The notes below the pieces were generated by a model, which did not search any database, was not told where the DNA came from, and saw only the letters and a program-made list of their open reading frames with translations. A stretch of 64,000 nucleotides of DNA. Origin: Cardiocondyla obscurior (lineage: Eukaryota > Arthropoda > Insecta > Hymenoptera > Formicidae). Shown in pieces: positions 9,490 to 17,700 of this stretch (positions are counted from its first letter, which is position 1; each line of letters opens with the position of its first letter). The stretch covers positions 6,167,001 to 6,231,000 of the forward strand of contig NC_091871.1 in the NCBI RefSeq assembly GCF_019399895.1, in the 5' to 3' direction. The translations under genes and the position numbers were made by a program.

Positions 9490-9540
9490 CGTCCATCTTG
9501 GTGTCGGTCTCATGCACGTACCCGTGACGTCACCCTGTGC
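9490..9540 (-). promoter_or_regulatory. Promoter-like cluster: CRE palindrome and CAAGATGG box
   Basis: GTGACGTCAC at 9524-9533 is a full CREB/ATF-type palindrome. CAAGATGG (minus strand, 9500-9493) is the core of the YY1/Pho-type element often found near starts of broadly expressed genes. The segment is GC- and CpG-rich amid AT-rich intron and lies just upstream of the minus-strand exon series, so I infer a promoter for the nested transcript. Confidence 0.4.
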
Positions 9541-9651
9541 GCACGCAAATCTCATAAGTCACTCGCGACACCGTTTTTTGCTCGCCCACTACGCGAACTA
9601 ACCCGAATATATCGCGATTATATTTCTCCACTAAATGAGAATATCACTTAC

Positions 9652-9851
9652 TTTCGAAGAAGAATATGGTGCTTCCACATATAAGGCGCGGGTAGAAGCA
9701 GGTCATTTGCGTCAAAGTTCCATCGTCGTTCGCGAAATATACGTAGAACTTCCGAATTTTAGGAGCGCGACTTGCGAACGTCCATTCGTCATTGGAGTGG
9801 AAATGGGACTGATGCAACGAAGGTACGTGCAGGCACAGCGCACCGCCGCTT
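9652..9851 (-). ncRNA. Possible alternative first exon of the antisense transcript (repeat unit 1)
   Basis: On the minus strand the unit runs from a GC-rich right end to the consensus donor CTTCGAAA|gtaagt at 9652/9651. No good acceptor is visible inside it, so a first exon is the simplest reading. It lies upstream of the antisense exons at 9211-8726. The start is not defined; 9851 is simply the edge of the repeat unit. Confidence 0.25.
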
Positions 9852-9938
9852 GCGCCACCGCTCCTTGCTCGTCCGCTACGAGAACTAACCCGAATATGCC
9901 GTGATTATATTTCTCCGCTAAATGAGAATACGACTTAC

Positions 9939-10140
9939 TTTCGAAGAAGAATTTAATGCTTTCCACATACAGGGTGCGGGTAGAAGCAGGTTATTTGCGT
10001 CAAAGTTCCATCGTCATTCGTGAAATACGCGTAGAACTTCCGAATATCCCGGAGCGCGTCTTGCGTACATCCATTCGTCATTGGAGTGGAAATGAGACTG
10101 ATGGAAGGAAGGAAAGTGCAGGCACAGCGCACCACCGCTC
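9939..10140 (-). ncRNA. Possible alternative first exon of the antisense transcript (repeat unit 2)
   Basis: Same arrangement as the neighbouring unit: GC-rich right end, no internal acceptor, and donor CTTCGAAA|gtaagt at 9939/9938 on the minus strand. That the donor is preserved in both diverged copies is the main argument that it is functional. Confidence 0.25.
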
Positions 10141-10329
10141 GAGTCTGCAAGCATTCGTATACACAACTGTAAAGAAATTTAACGGATTATCAAAAAAATT
10201 ATATACCGAATATTATATTAAATATTAATTAAATATTAAAATCAATGTGTCGCGGATGGATATGTCGCGGTATTCAATCGATTGAATCACTTATTTGAGT
10301 CACCGGTGGTCTAAAATGAATCCTGAGCA

Positions 10330-10456
10330 ATCATTGGTCGCCAGTTGCTTCGCCGGATCTGTATATAAGTCGCATTTCGCAGTTTTCGACACTACGAAGC
10401 CAGCTTGCTCAGAGACAACATATCTGACTGTAAAAGCAGTCCTTATAAAGATAGCT
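10330..10456 (+). promoter_or_regulatory. Promoter-like repeat, copy 1 (CCAAT box plus TATATAAG)
   Basis: ATTGG (10333-10337), CAGTTGCTTCGCCGGATC, then TATATAAG (10362-10369), followed by about 85 bases that are also shared with an inverted copy at 14147-14021. The ATTGG-to-TATA spacing is identical in the two copies. TATA boxes of this quality are uncommon in the window. The conserved 3' part includes CAGTCCTT..AAAGATAG, which can form a small hairpin. There is no recognisable gene behind it: downstream is a GA-rich run and AT-rich intron. Confidence 0.5.
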
Positions 10457-10797
10457 GCTAACTTTATAAAAATATAATAACTTGATATAGAGAAAGAGAG
10501 AGAGAATAAAATAATTTTTTAATGTTGGATATGCTGCAATACTTGTCGATTACATTAATTTCATTTTATGTAATCGATGTAAGGATGTTAGGTTAGGTTA
10601 ACATAATTAATATTTTTATTAATATATTTATTAGAATGGAAGGCGTTTAAAAGAATACAAAGTATTTAGAATGCCACGTAAAGTAAATGCATTGTTTTTT
10701 GCTAAAAATGATTATAGTTAGTTCTTTTCTTTTTTCAACGTCAAGATTTAATTATTTTTTTACGATACTGATTGATTTTCTCGCTTGGTTCTCGTAG
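10457..10797 (+). other. Troponin I intron, last part before extension exon 3
   Basis: AT-rich sequence with a (GA)n run at 10491-10503, a short TTAGG-type pair (gttaggttaggtta) near 10588-10601, and a T-rich tract before the acceptor ctcgtag (10791-10797). Confidence 0.6.
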
Positions 10798-10953
10798 AAG
10801 GTGCGGTTCCGCCAGCGGAAGGGACTCCTGCAGCCGAAGGAGCTGCTCCTCCTGTCGTTCCTCCGGAAGGTGCATCAGTCGTACCTGCAGAAGCTGCATC
10901 CGTACCCGCCGACGCGACACCCGCTGCTCCAGCGGAAGCTGCACCGGCTGAAA
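10798..10953 (+). CDS. wupA: Troponin I extension exon 3 (Pro/Ala-rich)
   Basis: The acceptor is ggttctcgtag and the first two bases complete the Glu codon split at 8513. It encodes about 51 residues, EGAVPPAEGTPAAEGAAPP and so on to ADATPAAPAEAAPAE, in the same style as the preceding exons but with less regular repeats. It ends in a split A at the strong donor AAA|gtacgt (10954). Without splicing the frame would close at TAA 10959-10961 after Ser-Thr. The phase-1 boundary on both sides matches exon 2, so exons 2 and 3 form a cassette series. Confidence 0.82.
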
Positions 10954-11641
10954 GTACGTAAAAAGAATTCACGATTCAACGATTTACATTACTTTCCAGG
11001 CTACGAATCGAAGTTTATTTTTTTTTTCTCCACAAGTCTAACGCTTTCAGCGTTCCGTAATATTTTTTTTCTTTTTTATTTGTACATTTTTGCTTCTCGA
11101 AACCGAATCACGGTTTCATATTTTGCAAGAAAAAAGCAACAAGAACACAGCGAGAACAGAAGTTTCCGATCGCCAGTTTCGACTTTGTCTGACAAAGCCT
11201 GGCGTCGTATTAATTTTTGATTTTCAACTTAATTTTTTAGCTAATCTAGTTATGATATTGCGAGTTACAATCCGCATCAGAGGAAGTCCCGTGCTAAAGA
11301 GCGCGAAATACATCATAAATGGTATGTCAAAGTCATCAAGCATACAAAAACGCAACGGACTAAAAAAGTCATCGCATTCGACGGACTAAAAAAAAATTAA
11401 AAAAAAAAAAAAACAAAAGTCCAGCGTCACTGACATGTCACGGACTAATTATCGCGGACTAATTGCGCACCGATCAGTCATCATTAGTGCCCATACAATT
11501 TCAGAGGAAAATCGACGAGAGCTACTCTCCTCGGCTTTATCATCGGCTTATCACCTTAGCTTTAGTTAATAATTCTGCACTCGTTACTTTGCGCTTCCCG
11601 CGTTAATACTTTCTTTTTTCTTTCTTTCCATGCTCATGTAG
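10954..11641 (+). other. Last troponin I intron
   Basis: It contains four CGGACTAA motifs between 11356 and 11464, an A-rich tract at about 11388-11415, and a long pyrimidine tract ttctttttt..ctttctttcc directly before the acceptor catgtag (11635-11641). Confidence 0.6.
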
Positions 11642-11655
11642 CACCCGCATCGTAA
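11642..11655 (+). CDS. wupA: Troponin I extension, terminal coding mini-segment (T-P-A-S-stop)
   Basis: After an excellent pyrimidine tract and catgtag, CA completes the Thr codon split at 10953, followed by CCC GCA TCG TAA: Thr-Pro-Ala-Ser-stop. The residues continue the Pro/Ala composition exactly in phase, which makes chance less likely. The exon continues as 3' UTR. With it, the extension totals about 239 residues after KKPDWSKKGDEKK. Confidence 0.62.
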
Positions 11656-12470
11656 CTGAAAGAGGGGTCATCTTGCCACAATTCTCCTCTCGTTGACGTC
11701 AAACTTTGCGGAACATCTACACGACCAGCGGTAAAGATCCGGATACACATGGAAGCAGCGCCGTAACCCAACGACGTCGCGCGGTCCCGCGCTTTTCTTG
11801 TCGTCATCATCATTATCATTACCATTATCGCCAGCATCGTTATCGTCATCTCCATTGCCGTCGCCGTCGCCGTCGCCGTCGCCGCCGCCTCCATCGCTCA
11901 CGTCTATGCATATTCATCACTCATGCATCACGAAAACTCGCACGTGCCGCACGAGGTTCAAAGGGAAAAAGGAACAAAAAAAACAGGGAAAAAAGAAAAC
12001 GAGGAATGTATGCACGAGAAAGGGTCGCGTGTCACGGACGCGATACGTCTTGCGGTCGAGAAATACCGGCTTGATGCGGAGTGCCCACATTTCGGCCTCG
12101 TTCTCTTTGCGAGGAACACAAATCCTCGCGTTATTAAAATGCGGAGCGGAGGGAGAAGGAGGAGGATGCTGTTCTTATTCGACGACGCTGCGATCGCTAA
12201 TCAAGATTACGTCGGGCCCGTACATTTGCACACATCTCGTCACGTTCGCCGGCGCATCCGACAACTTTTCCACCGTGCGCAATCAAACGATCTGCTTCGC
12301 GACGGACTTTCGCTTGGCGACGCGAATAACTAACTCCGCGCGTCGGAATTCTGTAAATAATCCATGGCACGTCCTCGCATCGCAACTCTCTTTACGCGTG
12401 CATCAATACCGAAAACAGCTTCTGTACTCGAGAAATTGGATTTCGTAATAAAAACTTTTCTTTCGACCGT
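11656..12470 (+). other. 3' untranslated region of extended troponin I
   Basis: From the stop at 11653-11655 to the AATAAA at 12447-12452. It includes an (ATC/ATT)n to (GCC/GTC)n trinucleotide tract at about 11800-11895. A 216-codon frame across it (11798-12448) starts inside that tract and has a low-complexity Ser/Pro start, so I do not call it a gene. Confidence 0.6.
12447..12452 (+). terminator. Poly(A) signal of the extended troponin I mRNA
   Basis: AATAAA in tttcgtaataaaaac, about 790 bases after the stop codon of the extended isoform and followed by a T-rich region. It marks the likely 3' end of the gene. Confidence 0.5.
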
Positions 12471-14020
12471 TGTTGCTTTTCCTCGTCCAACAGGCACGTT
12501 CGCTGTCCCTTTACTGCACCATGAAAAGTTCCCCTGATGTTTTATTCGTTATTAGATTGAGTAATCAGACTCGCTCGAAGCGCGACATTAATTTAGCATT
12601 TTTTTTCGTTTTTTTTTCTTTTTTTTTTTTAATTTAATAACGTTTTTTGATATCGACGTTAAATGTTATTGAAGTTTCGACGTTGTATCACGGCTGACAG
12701 TGGCATCGTCTTTAAACGACCCATTTATATGGTGTGCAGTCGTTATTACTTCTTGAGCCATAATTCAATGCTTATTGCCGGTAGCAGTGAGGTCTTTTGG
12801 GCGCTTGACAACCATTTGTTTATCGCCCGATTATATGTTTTACGCTTTGTCGTGCTTTGTTTCGCGACACGTGCATACAACGGAAAGGCACAATAGATGC
12901 CCCTTGATAATAGAGTCTGCATAACGCTGTCTTATTGTACGTTCCATCATCGCGGAATCTCTTTGCTGTTCGTGCGATATTCCCGTACGCGTGCATACAT
13001 ACATACGTCAATACATGCATACATATATACATACATACATACATACTTGCATACATATGTAAGATATAAACATTAGATAGAACACAGATAGAAACATAGT
13101 ACGCGATGTACGAACCTTAACATGTAACACACCTACATGTATGAGAAAGAAAAAGAATCAATATGTTAATGTTAGGTTATGTTGTGCCGAGATGGATGTG
13201 CAAAATCAATTTGCGTATCGCCGTTTCGAAGTCTCGCAGGAACGAGCGACGGTAGACGAAATAAATTACGCGCGAATATGCGTTAAAGCCGAAACCTCAC
13301 TTAATAAAATTACCCCGAAAATGCCGTGATTATAAATATACATCGCTCGTCGTTGATTATTTGATCTCGATTCTAAATGATAATTCACGATTACGGCCGG
13401 CACTCCAGTTAATTTCACGATCATACATCGATAATTGGCGTAAATGATTTCCATAATAATCGTCGCATAAAACGTTAGTTTTGCATAAATCAAAATTGGT
13501 AATGTAACAAGGCAGCGCGAAAGTGTTTAATGATTATGGCAATAATGATGTCGCGCAGCGCGCGTCATTATTAAATCATATGAAGTCGCAAATGGAAAAT
13601 CATTATCAATCGGGCGCAATTGAAATATTCAAGACCCGGTGCACGCATGCTGAAAACGGGGAGATAAAGAGGCGTTCGTACAATTATAAACGGCCTTTCA
13701 TGGGATGATAATTGTGCCGGATCATAAAATTGCAAATTACATATCGCGTACGTGTTTAACCTAGCGAAGGGCTGTCAGAAACGAAAATAATCGCGTGATG
13801 CCGGGAGACTGACGGGACGTCTGCCGGAAATGCATCGCGATGGAAATTAAAATTATTCCGTTTTCAACGTGGCCGCAATGTGGTTGAAAGAGTAACGCGC
13901 CGGGCGGTATTTAATACGATTACGACTTCTTTACGGGCTACTAATTATAGGCACGATTGAAAATTAAACAGTTTCGAAACGACGACGGTAGGAGGAACGT
14001 TCGATGTTAACTTGTAAATG
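12471..14020. other. Intergenic region between troponin I and the next gene
   Basis: AT-rich with T runs at 12600-12632. A CATA/TACA microsatellite lies at about 12990-13060. A segment at 13314-13334 (ccgaaaatgccgtgattata) resembles the left part of the 288-bp repeats at 9.6-10.1 kb. No exon is supported. Confidence 0.6.
12990..13060. repeat. CATA/TACA microsatellite
   Basis: Interrupted tetranucleotide repeat (catacatacatac.., tacatgcatacatatatacatac..). Confidence 0.9.
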
Positions 14021-14147
14021 TCTATCCTTAAAAGGACTGATCTCCAAGTGAGAGATATTCACGCTGCAACGGCTGGCATCGAAGTGTCGCGATCTAAGAA
14101 AATGCGGCGTCTTATATACGGATCCGGCAAAGCAACTGTGCACCAAT
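14021..14147 (-). promoter_or_regulatory. Promoter-like repeat, copy 2 (inverted)
   Basis: On the minus strand: ATTGGT, CAGTTGCTTTGCCGGATC, TATATAAG (14118-14111), then CGACACTTCGATGCCAGC and CAGTCCTTTTAAGGATAG. It matches copy 1 at 10330-10456 with identical ATTGG-to-TATA spacing. The final part GTCCTTTTAAGGAT is a short stem with a 4-base TTTA loop. It faces away from the gene that begins at 14.45 kb. Confidence 0.5.
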
Positions 14148-14299
14148 CAGCGCCTCGTATTCGATGATGAAAAAGCATTAGGTTTTGTGAAGGTGCAGAT
14201 CGCCCCGCTTTATTAAACTCGCCGCTCGAATGCGAGCAATGTGCCTAGAAATAATCGTGCGAGACCAGCTGTGAGAAATTGAAAGGTATACGCATGCAT

Positions 14300-14450
14300 G
14301 TATATGCATACAGTCGTCGCGGGATCAGATCGCACGAGCTAGCCGTAGCGAGACGGGGTACGGGACGGTGGACCGTCCACCGTGGACGTAGTGCGCGCGC
14401 GCGCGCTGCCATCGCGCACCAATTGCACGACGGAGCCGCACTTCAAATCA
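14300..14450 (+). promoter_or_regulatory. CpG-rich promoter of the downstream gene
   Basis: GC content rises sharply here. The segment includes a 19-bp palindrome at 14365-14383 (ACGGTGGAC, C, GTCCACCGT) and a (GC)n run at 14391-14407. TCAGTC at 14448-14453 and again at 14612-14617 match the arthropod initiator. No TATA box is visible. Position and orientation are inferred from the first exon that follows. Confidence 0.45.
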
Positions 14451-14792
14451 GTCGCGCTCCGACCTCCGTAGAGTGAGGGTTACGTCGGTCGGTCACTCCG
14501 CGCTCTGCCCGCTCTCGGCCGCCATACCGTGTCCGCGTGAACATCGTCCGCTTTGGCGCTCTCGGTTGTCGTCGCGAAGTGACGAGGTTCACGGCGGTCT
14601 CCCGCGATACGTCAGTCAGTGTCGCGCGATCGTGCCTAAGTTCCTGTCACTGGATCAGTGAAGACGCAACCGCCATTACGCGAGTTCCAAGGAGAATCCA
14701 GCGGAGGTGACGCGGGTGCCAAGGATCATCGCCAGTGGATGCTGTTCGTACGTCGCGGCGCTACCACATCTTTCGCCTTCGAGGACCGTCCG
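14450..14792 (+). other. Non-coding first exon of an unidentified plus-strand gene
   Basis: GC-rich sequence that ends in CCGTCCG|gtaagt at 14793, the strongest donor in this part of the window. The start is set at the first initiator-like TCAGTC and is approximate. An ATG at 14739 opens 18 codons to the donor in phase 0. Joined to the exon at 37510 this frame closes after 29 more codons, so it is best read as an upstream ORF of 47 codons. The first intron would be about 22.7 kb, typical of developmental or neuronal genes. The product is unknown because the coding exons are not in view. Confidence 0.5.
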
Positions 14793-17700
14793 GTAAGTAC
14801 ACATTCACGTACAATACATACGACGGCGTCGCCAAATGCCAATCACGCCGGCGGGACTCGAAGTCCCAATTGAGAAACGTTCGCGATGTACGATGATCAT
14901 GTAGTCGCGTTGTTCTTTTGTCGGGCAACCACTCGCGCGCTCCGTGTTTTTTGTCAGCGCTTAAAAAACAGCTGTTCAAGAAAGGTTACGATTTTATCTC
15001 CGATTCCGCAAAATAAGATTGCACCGTCCAGACTCTGGACTCCGGAATTACGCCGCACACACGTGTGTCTACATTCGTATATATCCATTGCACTTGAAAG
15101 TCCACGCGTGATACTCCAAAATTTTATTTGCGCAACGCATTCGCCGAGCACGCGCGTACGCAGTGCAAACAAGAGACGCGCGTCGAAAAAACAATGGAAC
15201 GTCCGGCAAAAACTGTTCGTTGAAACGCTCGCCTTTCTCAGATAAACATTGGCCAGGCGGACGCAACTTTTTCTTTTTAGTATTTTTTTTTTCCGTGCTG
15301 TCTCAGCTGACGTGCTGCGACAAACCCGGCAAACGGTTGTACTTAGAATCCCGATCAGCATTTGAACGCGCAGCGAATTCAAATCGTTTATTCGAAGCGT
15401 GCAAATTTTTCACCGTTTGTAGAGGGAAAATTTTGCCTCAAAAAAAAAAAAAAAAAATGTTGGTGATGCTGCAGCCAGCCTTCGCATCTCGGGACCGCGT
15501 ACACGCACGTTGACGGGCAGCTGAACCCGCGGCAAACAGAAAGCGCGAATTCTATTTGCGTCCCGGCACCGGTGACCATTGAAACTGGCATTATTCGCGG
15601 GACCAACGCGCTTTTATTTTTTTTATTTCTTTTATTTTTTTTTTTACCGTGATAAAACTAGTCTGCGCGCTATACATCATTTCGCCGTATTGACGTGGAA
15701 TTATTGACATACCGCGCTTTTGCTCCCTTTCCCTCTCGTTCTTTATATCAATAGTGCAGCTCTCTCACGATTATTTTCCCTGCGAAAAAGCGGGGAGACA
15801 AAAAAACATCAATTACGGCTTCATTTTTCGCGAGGCTGCCGGAGTGTACGTGTTTTCGGTATTAGAAGCGCGCACGTTGATATTGTTCGCCGAGGCTCGT
15901 TCGCGATATGAAATCCCCGTCGTTTCGCTTTAACGCCGGGGACGAAATGGAAAGGACATGTCGGGGCTTTCGATACTAAAGTCACTCGCCGTGTTAAACG
16001 TGCTCGCGCTTATGGGACGAGTTCCGGAAATAATCCCGGAAGCGCGAACGGGGTACACGTGGCTGCCGCCTCGTTTTGCGATACGATTTCCCGCCGGCAG
16101 CGTATTCTTGACCTTTACGCGAGAGAGAAAAAAGGGACACGAGAGACTTGTGCTCGGCGCGAGTCGATGTTTCCTGAGAGATTCGTTTCGACAATGCGTC
16201 GGGGAAGATGCCGCGAATCGCACGGAGTACTTTGCCGGCTCTTTCCGGTCGTACCGGTTCGTGTAGTTCGCAGCCCGCGAAGGAGACGCGTGGATAGACG
16301 AGCGAATGCAACCAGAAGTAGTTAGCCGACAAGAAATCCGTCGTGCACAACACCGCGTCACTTCCTCCGCGATGTCCTCAGGTACTCAATGATATCGACG
16401 TGCCGTAGCTCCGAGTTGAGATCTAATTAGTAAAATTAATCCTGCACGCCGCAATAAGTTAGTCGTGCATGCGCGAACGGTGTTACGCGCGCTGAACATC
16501 TTCGGCGTGCTTATGAAATTTTAAATTCTCAACTCCGTTTAGATAATTGAAACTGAATTATTTAATAAAAACTGAATGGGGTGTGTAACAAGGGCTGTAG
16601 GCTGCAACGACAAAAATGTAGATCGGAGAATCAATTTGAAAGTTTAATTAATTCGATCGCAGTCAGAGATAAATTATTTTTAAGGACGGTAATGTGAGAA
16701 TTTCGGCTGCGCGGCGACATGTGTGAGATTAGCAAACTTGTTGCGTAAATTATGTATTTGTGTGGAAATTTAGTTACGTGCCCTTAAGTAACGTGTCGGG
16801 CTTGTAAACTAAAACATCCCGCGGGTGCGTTATGTCCCGCCGGGACGCCGAAATATTCCGCGCGCGCGAGAACGCCGGAGTTTCGCACACATCGGGCGGG
16901 AATCCTCGCGTTAAAGCAGACGTTTGTGTTACGCCGCGGCCCCACGTGTGTCTCAGTTCTCTCGGGATATTGCGTGACGGTCGGGCACGCGGCACAATTC
17001 GAGGTTTATTCGAGTCCCTCAGAGTTGTCGTTTCCCACCTTCCCTCTCTCTTCCCTCCTTCGTAACCGAGAGGAAGGCGCCTCCCTCCGTAATATCCGTT
17101 ATTCGGTTCCGCGAGCTCGGAAGTTGCCCGCGAACGTTGACGGGATTTATCTCTCCCTCGGCCGAAGTTGCCGGAGAAATAAGGCGAGCCTTCCGGTCGA
17201 CGCGTTGCTCGCCGGAGCGATGTGACGGGGTTCAAATACAGGGTCTTATGAAAGAGCTTAGGTATCCTGGCCCCGAGATTTGCCCGCGCTCGACAGAAAT
17301 TCGCCGTCGCGCTGTTCCGGGATTAAAGCGAAAATCGTTTTACGGAATTGCAAACAGGCAGCTCCAGTTTGATCATCCCTCTTTCCCTTCCCCGTGGGAA
17401 TAGTAAATAAAGAAATATATCGTGAAGATTAGCAGCGTTACAGTAAAACGTGCACGTGCGAAGAAAGCCTTTGTCAGTCACGGAATGTTTTACAGCGTGC
17501 GCGAAACCGGCGATAAAGGGCTTTGAACATTTTCTAATGATATTGGGTACTTAAACGAGGATAACGTAGCGTAAATCAAATCGCTTTAGAAATATATTAA
17601 AGTGCATCTGGCGTCGTATATTAGGTTGAGGAAGAGTGGAAGCGTGCGGCTGATGATTCCAGTTTGGAAGGCATTTTGCGGTTTTCGCGGTGGTAGAGTT

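Larger units (their letters stand above)
9570..10140. repeat. Tandem duplication, two units of about 287-289 bp
   Basis: Unit 1 (about 9570-9851) and unit 2 (about 9857-10140) align over their whole length. Matching anchors are acccgaatat at 9601 and 9888 (offset 287) and the GCACCGCCGCT-type end at 9841 and 10130 (offset 289). Most positions agree, with scattered substitutions and a few small indels, so the duplication is not very recent. Each unit carries cgaaa|gtaagt on the minus strand (exon side ending at 9652 and 9939), a strong splice donor, and a GC-rich box on its right edge. Open frames on both strands repeat between units but have no recognisable domain. Confidence 0.85.

Noticed and set aside
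11798..12448. 216-codon open frame after troponin I
   Set aside because: It starts in a trinucleotide tract (Ser/Pro run) and lies within the inferred 3' UTR; the rest has no recognisable protein character.
16774..17235. 153-codon minus-strand frame
   Set aside because: Arg/Ser/Pro-rich translation of a GC-rich island without splice sites, ATG context or domain.
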